A stretch of DNA of 64,000 bases from Nakaseomyces glabratus (lineage: Eukaryota > Ascomycota > Saccharomycetes > Saccharomycetales > Saccharomycetaceae), in NCBI RefSeq assembly GCF_010111755.1, contig NC_088961.1, forward strand, positions 930,001 through 994,000. The letters are read 5' to 3'. Position 1 is the first letter of the stretch. Every line of letters starts with the position of its first letter. Positions 40,311-50,385 of the stretch are shown one piece after another. Under the pieces are notes generated by a model. That model was not told where the DNA came from. It did no database searches and worked only from the letters and a program-made list of their open reading frames with translations. The position numbers were made by a program, and so were the translations under genes.

Positions 40311-40823
40311 TCTCGTCTTTGTCTTTGTAGTGCCGCTTTCCCTGAGCTCCGATTTCCTTCCGAGATGCTTATATCTGACCACCGATGGACTCCCACAACA
40401 TGCTACTGTCGATGCTACTGTACCCTTAGTAAGGCCTCTCCTGCAAAGAATTAGGGACTGAATCTTTCCTGTCGAATTTATAGTTCTGTGCACCTGTCCG
40501 CTCACAGCCAGCTGCTATTCTGCTTAGAAACTATCACACTGGGACACTGACAAACCACTGGTAGAACACTGATAAACCACTGATGCGCTGGTATGTTGCT
40601 GGGCACTCTGGGCACGATGGCTATCCTTTGCTATTTGCTATCCTGCGCACTTCGCAATAGTGTCAGGGACGGTCGCACTGACGGGCTTTTTAAACTTTCG
40701 AAAGCTTGAAAGCGAAACCAGGGAGTTAAAGAGAGCGTAGCAAGAAGGGGGTGGCCTAGTGGAATAGTTACAAAGGCAGAGTACTGCACGGTACTGCACA
40801 GGTTTATATATTAGAAGTGGGTA
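40311..40823. other. APP1-HAP5 divergent promoter
   Basis: 513 bp between divergent starts. A TATATA stretch lies only about 18 bp before the HAP5 ATG. A repeat of CACTGATAAACCACTG type (40555-40582) occurs in the middle. Confidence 0.45.
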
Positions 40824-41429
40824 ATGGAGAAGATGGAAAAGACGTATGGACAGGAGCCAGGGCAAGAACCAGGGCAAGAGCCAGGGCAAGAGCAAGAGCA
40901 GGCGCTGGAGCAGTCGCGGGAGCAGGAGCAGGGGCGCGGCGCAGGTATGAAGGGGGAGGAGTTGGATGTTCAGTTTGACAACGGTGCGCATGAGGACGGG
41001 CTTGAGTTTGAAGAGGACGAGGATGTGTTTCGCAATGTTGGGCTAGGGCTGGAGGGCCACTACAAGGAGATCATGATTGAGTACTGGCAGCAGCTGATCA
41101 ACGAGATAGAGTCTACGAACGAGCCCGGGTCTGAGTACCAGGACGACTTCAAGTCGCACTCGCTACCGTTTGCCAGAATACGGAGAGTCATGAAGACCGA
41201 CGAGGAAGTGAAGATGATTAGCGCAGAGGCACCTATAATATTCGCGAAGGCGTGCGAAGTGTTTATCACTGAGCTCACGATGCGGGCGTGGTGCGTTGCC
41301 GAGAAGCACAAGCGGCGCACATTGCAAAAAGCCGATATAGCTGAGGCCCTGCAGATGAGCGATATGTTCGACTTCCTCATCGATATAGTACCTCGTTCCA
41401 CCATAGGAGCGCAAAACAACTCTTCGTAA
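40824..41429 (+). CDS. HAP5: Hap5, NF-YC subunit of the CCAAT-binding complex
   Basis: With Hap2 and Hap3 it binds CCAAT and recruits Hap4 to activate respiratory genes. The 201-residue protein has an N-terminal low-complexity part with four GQEP/GQEQ repeats (9-26) and an acidic stretch. Then comes the Hap4-recruitment helix VGLGLEGHYKEIMIEYWQQL (72-91), a feature of yeast Hap5 absent from animal NF-YC. The histone fold runs from LPFARIRRVMK to FLIDIVPR (about 114-190). Much of the core matches S. cerevisiae nearly residue for residue. Followed by VTS1 as in YOR358W-YOR359W. Confidence 0.97.
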   Translation: MEKMEKTYGQEPGQEPGQEPGQEQEQALEQSREQEQGRGAGMKGEELDVQFDNGAHEDGLEFEEDEDVFRNVGLGLEGHYKEIMIEYWQQLINEIESTNEPGSEYQDDFKSHSLPFARIRRVMKTDEEVKMISAEAPIIFAKACEVFITELTMRAWCVAEKHKRRTLQKADIAEALQMSDMFDFLIDIVPRSTIGAQNNSS

Positions 41430-41470
41430 TATGTAGTATGTAATCCTGAATAAGTACATACATGCAAGGA

Positions 41471-41523
41471 CAAGAGAAGCAAGAGAAGCAAGAGAAGCAC
41501 GAGAAGCACGAGCACAAGAGAAG
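41471..41523 (+). repeat. 9-bp minisatellite in HAP5 3' flank
   Basis: Units CAAGAGAAG at 41471, 41480 and 41489, then CACGAGAAG at 41498, a shortened CACGAG at 41507 and CACAAGAGAAG at 41513. About six copies, purine-rich on the plus strand, starting 42 bp after the HAP5 stop, so probably in its 3' UTR. Confidence 0.85.
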
Positions 41524-41595
41524 CAAGGATGTCCTGTACGGGTTTACAAGTGAGTCCTAAGGACAAATCGCACATATACATTCGAATGAGCTCAT

Positions 41596-41724
41596 CTCAT
41601 CGCAATCGACAAGCTCATCGCAAAGCTCATCGCATCGCAAAAAGAAATTCTGAAAAAAAAAAAAAAATTTTTTTCAGGAAGAAATGCTAAGAAATCCCGC
41701 AGGAGGGCGATGAAAAATTTTTCA
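41596..41724. promoter_or_regulatory. PAC/RRPE super-cluster upstream of VTS1
   Basis: CTCATCGC occurs at 41596-41603, 41614-41621 and 41626-41633, with another ATCGC at 41634-41638. A 26-bp RRPE-type dyad, TGA, a run of A, a run of T and CA, spans 41651-41676. GCGATGA at 41707-41713 overlaps the perfect 14-bp palindrome TGAAAAATTTTTCA at 41711-41724. All lie 440-575 bp upstream of the VTS1 ATG and just downstream of HAP5. Confidence 0.75.
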
Positions 41725-42167
41725 ATTCAAAGTGGGAAATGGCAAATGGCAAATGGCAAAATGGATGTTATTGGAATAAGTATATTTCTTTTTATGGATG
41801 GAGGATGGAACAAATAAACTGGAATAGGTCCCATACTTTAGGTAAATTCTTTTGAAAGACTGAGGCCAGAAAAAAGCGGAAAAATTTTCCTGTAAGCAAA
41901 TAATATAAATTATACCAAGAAAAAGTTGTCAAAACTTTGAACCAAAAAAATACGACAACCATAAGCTTGGATTACAGACAAGACCCTTAACAAGACACCA
42001 TCTTAACAAGACAACTGGATTTGTTTAGAAGAAACTGGACTTTAACAGAAAGAAAAAGACGTGTCGATTATTGTATTTTGCTGGTTACAAAAAACACAAT
42101 AAGAGGAACTCGAGAAAGGAGGCAAAAAATCTACACTGGAAATAATTGTACTATAAGTAAAAGAGAT

Positions 42168-43817
42168 ATGCTGGCTAATAAATTTGATGAGATGCATCAC
42201 CCGGTGCCTGATTCCAGTATGAACGGTAATCCGTTGTGTAATAGTAGTGCGAATGTTGGGCAGGGGAACAGGAATAGCAACCCGATACAGAGCAGGGGCA
42301 CGGGCCACAGCTCTAGTCCGATTTACAACAACCCGTTGCGTACCGCCCACCCTGGTGCTGTTCTGTTGTCGCCACAGTCCTCCTCATTGAACATCATCGA
42401 TACAACTGTTGGAAATGCGATGTCGCCTACCGTGCCATCTTCTGCGGCGTCCTCTATTTTCTTTAACGACTTTGGACTGGATTCGTCCACTAACTTGAAC
42501 AAGTCTGCCATGAACGCCAACAGCAACCGTCCGATGACTACTATCCCATTGTCCTCTAATTCCACAAGCCAGTCTTACACTCTTTCATTCCAGCAGGAGA
42601 ACAAAAAAACAAACAGCAATTCTACACTAAACAATGTTAATAACGGTTTGGTCACAGCAGGTTCTGTTTCCAACTCTCATAATAATATATTTCTGGACTC
42701 ATTTTTAAGCCATGATAACACAATGCAACCTAATAACAGCAGCAACAACAACAACAACAACAATCAAAATGCTAATAATTCTTTGAACTTCAACACTGAT
42801 GTCAACCAACTGTGCACCTGGATGTCGATGCTGACCGCAAACCAACAGAGTGTTGTCATGGATAACATTATCTCGGTGCTAAACGAAAGCACTCTCAACT
42901 ACACCAAGATGAAGCTAGACACCATGTTTGGCACAACCTCGTCCTCTCCAACTAGTGCTGAGGCCATGCAAAACCTGGGCCAGCCAAAGGAAAGCGGTAA
43001 CCAAAACAGCAACCAGAACAACATCGCTTCACCCATCCCAAGCACCCTCGATTCTGTATTTGCCAATAACTCCATGAAGTACTTGCAATCTCAGTCAACT
43101 AGCGGTAGCAATCACTTCCACCAAGCTTTCAATAGCAAAGGAAGTAGCATGAACTGGTCATCCCAGGCTTCAAACATACAAAATCCTGCCTACGATTACT
43201 TAAATGATTATCGCCAGAGACCAAAATCTGCAGAACCTCCACTATCTCACCAGACTCACTACCAACCATCCAACTTGAGTATCTCGCAGTTCAAACCACA
43301 GAATTCCAACGGTAACTCATCCAACACAAACACAAATAGAAACTTGAATAACAGCAACAACAGTAACAACAACAGCACCGCCAACAACAATAACATTGGA
43401 AGTAACAACACCAAGAGAATGAACGACATCACTAATTCTGCGGATGTACCTGTTACAAGCTCATTCCAGAACTTGACTCTGAATAACCAAAATGGTTCGA
43501 CAACCACATCCTCTAACAATGGCAATTCAAGTTCTGGTGCCTCAAGTAACAGTTCAATGAACCCAAAGAGCTTAACTGATCCAAAATTGTTGAATAACAT
43601 TCCTATTTGGCTAAAAACGTTAAGACTACATAAATACTCAGACATCCTGAATGATTTAAGCTGGGAGAAGTTGATTTACTTGGAAGACGAAGACTTATTA
43701 AAACGTGGTGTTTTAGCTTTAGGTGCGCGCAGGAAGTTACTAAAGGCATTCACCATTGTTAGAGATTACAAGAACCGTGATCTAATAGATAATTCAGCAT
43801 ATTTAAACATTAAATAA
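42168..43817 (+). CDS. VTS1: SAM-domain RNA-binding regulator Vts1 (Smaug family)
   Basis: Binds Smaug-recognition hairpins (CNGGN loops) in mRNAs and recruits the Ccr4-Pop2-Not deadenylase. The 549-residue protein is mostly Asn/Ser-rich low complexity, including long AAC/AAT-encoded Asn runs near 190-205 and 395-430. The RNA-binding SAM domain is at about 477-540: IPIWLKTLRLHKYSDI ... LGARRKLLKAF, with the basic GARRKLLK patch that contacts RNA. The open frame reaches 49 codons upstream to a TTG, but the ATG at 42168 (MLANKFDEMHHPV) is the first in frame. S. cerevisiae Vts1 is 523 residues. Next to HAP5 and PDE2, as in YOR358W-YOR360C. Confidence 0.95.
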   Translation: MLANKFDEMHHPVPDSSMNGNPLCNSSANVGQGNRNSNPIQSRGTGHSSSPIYNNPLRTAHPGAVLLSPQSSSLNIIDTTVGNAMSPTVPSSAASSIFFNDFGLDSSTNLNKSAMNANSNRPMTTIPLSSNSTSQSYTLSFQQENKKTNSNSTLNNVNNGLVTAGSVSNSHNNIFLDSFLSHDNTMQPNNSSNNNNNNNQNANNSLNFNTDVNQLCTWMSMLTANQQSVVMDNIISVLNESTLNYTKMKLDTMFGTTSSSPTSAEAMQNLGQPKESGNQNSNQNNIASPIPSTLDSVFANNSMKYLQSQSTSGSNHFHQAFNSKGSSMNWSSQASNIQNPAYDYLNDYRQRPKSAEPPLSHQTHYQPSNLSISQFKPQNSNGNSSNTNTNRNLNNSNNSNNNSTANNNNIGSNNTKRMNDITNSADVPVTSSFQNLTLNNQNGSTTTSSNNGNSSSGASSNSSMNPKSLTDPKLLNNIPIWLKTLRLHKYSDILNDLSWEKLIYLEDEDLLKRGVLALGARRKLLKAFTIVRDYKNRDLIDNSAYLNIK

Positions 43818-44057
43818 CGACATCGAATACAGCATCACTGACAATTTTGTCGCAGCTACTTCAATCTCATTTAAGATTTTTGTTACAATTGTTTCAATAT
43901 TGAAAAGACTTCATTTCATAGATCAATAAATTTAGTTATTAGAATATATGCCCATCGTTGCGGTCATCTATATATAGTTTCGTTTGTAAGTTATTAGTTT
44001 GTCAATATAAAAGAAGCCGTCATCTATATGCCTAAAATAAATAATTATTTGTGTAGT

Positions 44058-45785
44058 CTAGTTCTTAGCAACCATTGATTCCCAGTACGATTTATTGGAA
44101 TTGACGTTATTAGAAAGAAATTGCAGCTCTGGGAACAATTCTCCTAACCTTCCAAAAAACTTGCCAGCAAATGTGTTGATAAAGAAAATTTGTCCCTGCG
44201 GTATATTAGGATAGCTTTGTAATAACCTTTTCAAGTATTTCTCATCGTCTTCTTCTTCGCGATTTAGTACAAGATCAACAATATACTCAGGTGAGTTCCT
44301 TTTGTAGTATTCTGGATCTGTCACCCTCTGCTTGCCATTTGAGTTATAACATGCTGTTTTTGAAGATGTGCCATCTTCCTTCACATCTGAGGCATATTTA
44401 TCTAAAAGACTACAGTCATTAAATTCAAGCGTAATGAGAAATGCCCACCTTGCTGATATACTGAGAGGTCTTGTCACATTGGATATATCAGCTGCTTTAA
44501 TAATAACTGCTATGAGTGTCGGTAATGGTAATAAATGCTGCGGTACTTTCAGCAATTCGTCAAGCTTATCAACATATTTAGCATGCATTGCCATATCAGT
44601 AGCTAGGATTGCATTGGTGATTACATTGATAGTCATTTTTTTATCATTATCATCATTCTCGTTAATGTTGTTGGATTTCTTTAAATTAACAAATGGAATA
44701 TCTGTCACATTAATTTCTCCACTTTGAACGGTTTTATATCTTGCCGCTTTAAGTATTTGTGGCCAATGATCGACCAGTAGATTTTGAAATAGTGTATTAT
44801 GGAAGTTCTCTAGAACCGATTTATTGTCAAAATTTGTTGCAAGGAATGATTCATGTTGACACAACAATTGATTGTTAGTCCCAGGATGCCCTATATCATG
44901 CCCAATTGCAGACATTGATAGTAATAGAACAGTTAGAGGAGATAGATCAATAGAACCGTTTCCACCTAAGTTTGAGCAGATCTGCCATGTGGCCTGCATG
45001 ACATCAACAGCGTGTCTAAAGTTATGGAACTTATTTATTTGATGGTATGATGCTTCGATTGTTATCAGCAATAATAGCAGCTTATTATCTGATATCAAGA
45101 CGTTGGCTCTTTTAGAAAGACTTCTTAGGAGAAAAAAAGCACATAATATTAGTTCTTTTGTTGTAAATTTTATGGCACAGAAGTTCCATGTGCTTAAGGT
45201 ATCAATGAAATGCTTCTCCATTACCGTGTCGGAATCATATTGTCCATATATATCATTGAAATACTCCCTGAAATTTATATTCCTGATAATTCTAGGAATC
45301 GGTTCATTTTTTGCGAAACTATTTGAAGTTGTTAAATGACTCATCAATGAGTATAAATTTGTATAACATGTGTCATTACTATCCCCTGTTGGCTTGTCAT
45401 GTTGGTGATACACCCAATGATTTATCCGTAAAATAGTGTCATTTCCTATAACTTTATTGTTTCTAATGGAGTCCATAAAATCTTTATCATTCAAAAACTC
45501 AATAGACTGTACCACAGTTATATTCAGTGCAGGCAAAAACCTTTTCAGTATTCGATCCAAGTTATCTGGAGAAATCCCACTAATGTTATTGCCATTAAAA
45601 CAAACTACAGAGAGTGATGTTTCATAGGCAAATGCCTTTAACCTAGGTGCCAGCCTATCAGTGTATATTTTGTCGATTAACGAATCAACATCTTTTAGGG
45701 TAATGATTCGGTCAAAGACATCGACCTGTGCCGAATTTTCAGCAATATTTTGTGGTTCTGTTCCAATAATGAAAAGTGTCGTCAT
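44058..45785 (-). CDS. PDE2: High-affinity cAMP phosphodiesterase Pde2
   Basis: Hydrolyses cAMP to AMP and so restrains protein kinase A signalling. The 575-residue protein has the class I phosphodiesterase catalytic domain: HNFRHAVD (254-261), GHDIGHPGTNN (295-305), and the later metal-binding aspartate in IIKAADISNVTRP. The N-terminal 200 residues are poorly conserved, as in other yeasts. S. cerevisiae Pde2 is 526 residues; the extra length comes from Asn/Asp-rich insertions. Convergent with VTS1. The window also holds SRV2 of the same pathway, but 14 kb away. Confidence 0.94.
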   Translation of the reverse strand: MTTLFIIGTEPQNIAENSAQVDVFDRIITLKDVDSLIDKIYTDRLAPRLKAFAYETSLSVVCFNGNNISGISPDNLDRILKRFLPALNITVVQSIEFLNDKDFMDSIRNNKVIGNDTILRINHWVYHQHDKPTGDSNDTCYTNLYSLMSHLTTSNSFAKNEPIPRIIRNINFREYFNDIYGQYDSDTVMEKHFIDTLSTWNFCAIKFTTKELILCAFFLLRSLSKRANVLISDNKLLLLLITIEASYHQINKFHNFRHAVDVMQATWQICSNLGGNGSIDLSPLTVLLLSMSAIGHDIGHPGTNNQLLCQHESFLATNFDNKSVLENFHNTLFQNLLVDHWPQILKAARYKTVQSGEINVTDIPFVNLKKSNNINENDDNDKKMTINVITNAILATDMAMHAKYVDKLDELLKVPQHLLPLPTLIAVIIKAADISNVTRPLSISARWAFLITLEFNDCSLLDKYASDVKEDGTSSKTACYNSNGKQRVTDPEYYKRNSPEYIVDLVLNREEEDDEKYLKRLLQSYPNIPQGQIFFINTFAGKFFGRLGELFPELQFLSNNVNSNKSYWESMVAKN

Positions 45786-46656
45786 AATTTAAGTCAAAAT
45801 AACAGAACAATATCCTTATTTCAGTCAGTTAGTTGATAGCACGTTTTTAATGAATTCAGTAAAAAACTTTTTTGTGTTTTGAAAAGTATAACCCCGGTTC
45901 AGTAGTAATGAAATGCGAATAGAACTGAGTGCAATAATTTCTCTAATTTGTGATATATCAACCAAAAACAAAATAGAATAAGAATAAAAAAGAAAACAGC
46001 TGTGATTTGTTAAACAATCACAATTCTATCAAATATCTAAGAAGCTGCAAAAGTCGTAATAGGGATAAAAATTCTCGTAACTCGATCTCAACGATAAATT
46101 CTATTCTCAGTAGATCTATGATCAGTTTTAGCAAATGCTCAAAAAAAAAAAGGAAATGGTCGTTGTATATTTTATTATAGCCAGAATATCAAATACACCT
46201 TCTATCTTCTTGACTGCTTATTCTTACGAATTAGTTTCTTCCTTATTGGTCTCTCAAACAAATAACTCTCAAACTATTGGACTGCGACCCCACAAATCCC
46301 TGAACAAAGCTTCGTCTTATGACTTCCTGTCGCTATAATCTCTCTCTTAGTATGGTTATTGTCCGCTGTAGTGATGCAAGATCTAAAGTACAGGACTATA
46401 ATCGCTTGATGGTGCTGTCCTGACCTTCAAAAGACTCGAGAAACTCTTAAAATTCCCTTTTCCCTTTGACTTCCTTCAGAATTTTCTTTGTTTCTTTCTT
46501 TTTGACTTCTAATGGCACACGTATTAAGGGACACTCGAGTCGGGAGTTATGCACATATAATCCAACTAAGTATGCAACAGCAATATATGAGGTACTTTGA
46601 GGTATGAGTCTTTACTATTTATGTATATGTTATATATGGGACAGGTTTCTATGAAT
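45786..46656. other. PDE2 promoter / PRT1 3' region
   Basis: 871 bp, long for this window. A 67-codon ATG frame at 46135-46338 (plus) starts after an A-tract context and resembles nothing I know. No tRNA or repeat recognised. The minus strand upstream of PDE2 (45786-46000) is AT-rich. Confidence 0.45.
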
Positions 46657-48816
46657 TTACAACTTTTCCTTGATTTCTTCTACGATTTCTTCCTTAATTT
46701 CTTCAATCTTGACGAAGTCTTCATGGTCCTTAGTGGTGTCTAACCAAGGAGCAATGTCAAAGATGGTGGTTGTTTGGGCCTTAGCGGCTCTGTATTCACG
46801 CCATTCCTTCAACATAGCACGTTGCTTCAAGATCAAGTCTCTGACGGCACTGTCGTTGGCCATAGCGTCTTGCTCGTCGAATTCGGCGGACCACTCCTTC
46901 AATGTCTTTCTGACCTTCTTCTTTTCGGCGTTGGACAACAAGCTTTCTGGTCTTGGTCTCCAAGCAAAATTCTTCATGTTTGGAAGAATGTCTTCCTTGA
47001 TGATAACACCGGCGATATTGAACATCTTGTAACCGTTCTCCATCTTGTGTTTTAGGGAACTGGACCAAGCGGTCAAGAATCTACCAGATGGGTCCCAACA
47101 TAGATCAGTGGCAGCACCGTAGTTGGATTCACCAACGTCCTTCAGAGTGGCAAGAACATCCTTACGTTCGTTCAAGTTCTTCTCACCTGGGTAATCCAAG
47201 TCGAAGAACTGGAATTCAGACTTACGCATGTTTGGCTTAACCAAGGCACAGACTGTAACAAATCTACCAGCTGGCGACCAGGAAACGGTGTTGTAGAACT
47301 TCTTTTCGATTTCCTTGATGACAACCCATCTCTTAACGACGATCTTGTTCTTAACACCTTCTTTCTTCTCTGGTGCGTAGAACCTAACGACGTTCTTTGG
47401 AATGGCAATGTTATCGTCTGGACCTTCTGTGGTAGAGATAGTGATGAATCTGTGTCCATGAGGTTCCCAGCCAACTTCCATGATCCTGTCCTTGACCTCG
47501 ATCTTCTCGACAGGTATGTCCTTTTCAGTCAATTTACAGATTTGCAAGTTACTGAATAAAGTCTTCTTGGATTTAGTGTGACGCTCAACGTTGAAAACAA
47601 GGTATTCACCACCTTCCGGCCAGTAAGTGGTAACGTTAGAAACTTGCACAAGGTTGACTGTCTTTAGGACACGGCCTCTAGGAACTTGAACAACAGAGGC
47701 TGTACAAGCACTGTTGTTTGTTTCAGGAGTCCAGTAAGATAACAGAACAGATGGTTCGTCGTTCTTGTTGAAAGGTTGCAACTCAACACCAGTTGGTGCG
47801 AAGGAGAAGTCTCTGATACCAGAGACCTTTAGTGCTGGGGCTTCTAGCAAGGAGAACTTGTTAGTACAGTCGTAAACTGCCAATCTGTCACCAACAAATC
47901 TAGCACAGTATTTGTCGTTGTAAGAGAACTTAACGAATGGCCATTGCAAGTTAGGGTTCTTGGTCAATGGGAAAGAAGCACACAATAGACCGGTGTCGAT
48001 TTCCCACACACAGATATGGTGACCTTCGTTACGCTTTGTGAAAGGAGATTCTGGGACAGAGTCGTCCAGTTCAATTGGCTCTGGGGAGAAAGTAACTAGA
48101 TAATGTTCATCTGGGGAAACAGAGGAAGTTCTGACGTTTGGATGATAGAATCTTCTCAAACGGTCAAACTGAGGACCACCCCATGAGGTAACACCTTGAG
48201 GATGGTATGAGAATAAGTAAGTACCTCTTGGAGAGAACCTAACGTAGTTGGTGGACCAGTTGGTACGAGATTCAACAACATCGTCCTCGCTTTCATGCAT
48301 AGAGTTCCAGAAGATACCGGTCAAGTTATCCTTCTGGATGACGAATTGGTCTCTTCCGTCCTCGTCAGCCAACCAGGACTTCAATGTAGAAGTTGGTACA
48401 AAACCAGGCAACTCTGGTTCGACAAACTCACCAGCACCTTGCTCGCTCAACTTCTCAACATCGCGCATGCTGTAAAGGAACAGACGGTGCTTCAAATCCA
48501 AACGCTTACCATGGAAAGCCTTGATGATCTTCTTGGCATCAACATCTGAACCACACTCCACAAACAGGAAACCTTTGCTCTTCTTGTCGTCATCCAATGG
48601 GAACTCCATGTCGACAACCTTACCGGCCTTCGAGAAAAGACCACCCAAAGCCTTCTTCAAAACAGGGACCTTGGACTCTGGAATAACTGGCGCACCAGTA
48701 ACTACAACGTAATTGTCAAACTTGAACTCATCATCAACAGAGTACTCCTTCTCCAAATCAGTGAAGTCAATGTCATCAACAGGAATGTCTTCCAGCTTGA
48801 TCTCAGCGGCAGCCAT
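46657..48816 (-). CDS. PRT1: Translation initiation factor eIF3b (Prt1)
   Basis: Core scaffold of eIF3, essential for 43S complex binding to mRNA. The 719-residue protein has an N-terminal RRM (about 35-117; RNP2 YVVVTG, RNP1 KGFLFVEC at 81-88) that binds eIF3j/eIF3a. A nine-bladed beta-propeller follows (about 160-620), with WD40-like pieces such as [22 protein letters not shown] and [13 protein letters not shown]. The C-terminal helix near 690-719 binds eIF3i and eIF3g. S. cerevisiae Prt1 is 763; the shorter length is mostly at the N-terminus. Codon bias is strong. The promoter has PAC and RRPE sites. Confidence 0.98.
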
Positions 48817-49571
48817 CTTCTATCCTTTATATTATCGGTTGATCGACCTTTGTCACAATTCCTAACCCTGTTCAACAAAACAAGTAGTGCTTTCTAATAT
48901 ATACTCTAACATATACTGTTCTATTACTCTGGCTATTAGCTAGTCCTGCTCATCGCCAAAAGATGGAATCGGGCTTCGCACAGAACAACAAGGAGGCGAA
49001 AAGCGATTTTGAAGAAAAATTTTCACTCGTACAAGATGAAGTCGTGTGACCTGGAATAATAGGCTATTCTGCAAGCAGCTGGGAACTGTGCTTTGAGGTG
49101 GTTTTAGACCTATGCTTGTATAGTCTGGTGTACTGAGAAGTATAATTTTCATGTGGGAAATATTTTTGTAGTTGTGTTGATAGAATTAATGCATCAAGAT
49201 ACTATTTTTTCAACACCTACAAAGTCTCTCTCGAGTGCTAGTCGTGTCTCTGGAACTGTTTTCACTGTCAAATTCAATGAACTAGTATAATATTAGTCTA
49301 TGTATGCTACGTTATTGGGTTAAGTTGTAAATATATCTCTTATTTATTGGAAAGGTTAGAGAGGTACTTGCTATGTGAGCATAGGTGACGGTGGAGGTAG
49401 GCATAAGGGCCATGCGTATCACAGAACAAACCTGAGGTGACCTGAAAGTTCAGTTAAAGGGAATACAACTACATTGTGAAGGTGGTAATAGTGTACTCAG
49501 CGGACTATATTGCTATCTATAGCTACCAGAGCTTTTCAGAGGGAAATACTATACAGGCACAGGACTAAAGA
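48817..49571. other. PRT1-TVP23 divergent promoter
   Basis: 755 bp. PAC and RRPE (48949-49024) lie on the PRT1 side. The part closer to TVP23 shows nothing I can name. Confidence 0.5.
48949..49024. promoter_or_regulatory. PAC + RRPE, PRT1 promoter
   Basis: Reverse PAC CTCATCGC at 48949-48956 and the RRPE dyad GAAAAATTTTC at 49014-49024, 130-210 bp upstream of the PRT1 ATG. Position fits the ribosome-biogenesis/translation regulon. Confidence 0.7.
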
Positions 49572-50162
49572 ATGGACCACGTAAGGAATTTCTATGACAC
49601 TATACTGAGGTCGTCCCATCCTTTGCTGATGGCCTTTCACCTAGCAGGCAAAGCTGCTCCCCTGGCTTTCTATATTGCTGGGTTTCTGTTCCCCAGTTTC
49701 ACAGCATTATTTATCACAATAGTGTTGCTGCTGGCAGCAGACTTCTATTTCACTAAGAATATCAGTGGTAGGCGATTGGTACAGCTGCGTTGGTGGTACG
49801 ATTCCTCAGCAACGAGCACAGAAACATTCACATTCGAATCCCACAAACAGTATACTGCTGGGCCACCCATAAATCCAATTGACTCGAAGCTGTTCTGGTG
49901 GTCTATGTACCTGACTCCTGCAATCTGGTTTGTGCTAGGCATACTGGCTATACTAAGATTAAAACTGATCACGTTCATATTGATTGCTGTGGCCACTTGT
50001 ATGACCGGATGGAACACATATGGGTTCCGCTGCTGTGATCGCTGGAACCCTAACAACAGTCAGTCAACCGAGCCATTCTTTCAACTGCCATCTATTCCAG
50101 GCCTGGATAATATCACAAGATTGGCGAGATTTCAATCATTCTTCCAATCTGCTGCTAACTAA
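49572..50162 (+). CDS. TVP23: Golgi membrane protein Tvp23
   Basis: Late-Golgi integral membrane protein of the conserved TVP23/FAM18 family, linked to retrograde transport with Yip4/Yip5. The 196-residue protein has four hydrophobic segments (about 20-36, 40-58, 109-128 and 130-150) and the family signature [11 protein letters not shown] (67-77) and [12 protein letters not shown]. Length equals S. cerevisiae (199). It starts the YDR084C-YDR077W block, inverted here as a whole. Confidence 0.95.
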   Translation: MDHVRNFYDTILRSSHPLLMAFHLAGKAAPLAFYIAGFLFPSFTALFITIVLLLAADFYFTKNISGRRLVQLRWWYDSSATSTETFTFESHKQYTAGPPINPIDSKLFWWSMYLTPAIWFVLGILAILRLKLITFILIAVATCMTGWNTYGFRCCDRWNPNNSQSTEPFFQLPSIPGLDNITRLARFQSFFQSAAN

Positions 50163-50385
50163 GCTTCACTAAATATTAAAGTGTTCCTTGTTTATTGCTG
50201 CAAGAAACTTGTACTCTAAACATCCATGTTTTTGCATAACATATAGGTATTCCCCCTTTTCTATAAAAACTAGAATATAATTAAGATTCCGCTAAGTAAT
50301 ATACAGTGTACTGTTTAACACGAGTTGCTTATTGAAGCATTAAATGCAAATATTCTTTGGATATGTTTCCTCTTCATATGTTGAC

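Larger units (their letters stand above)
41430..42167. other. HAP5-VTS1 intergenic region
   Basis: 738 bp between two plus-strand genes. From left: a 9-bp minisatellite (41471-41523), a dense PAC/RRPE cluster (41596-41724), a triplicated AAATGGC (41747-41767), a third RRPE-like dyad (about 41878-41891) and a TATA-like AATATAAATTATA near 41902. No open frame of note; an unannotated short RNA cannot be excluded. Confidence 0.55.

Noticed and set aside
40311..40505. 65-codon N-terminal extension of APP1
   Set aside because: No ATG in the extension; the segment is promoter DNA that happens to be open.
42021..42167. 49-codon N-terminal extension of VTS1
   Set aside because: Would need a TTG start; the ATG at 42168 is the first in frame.
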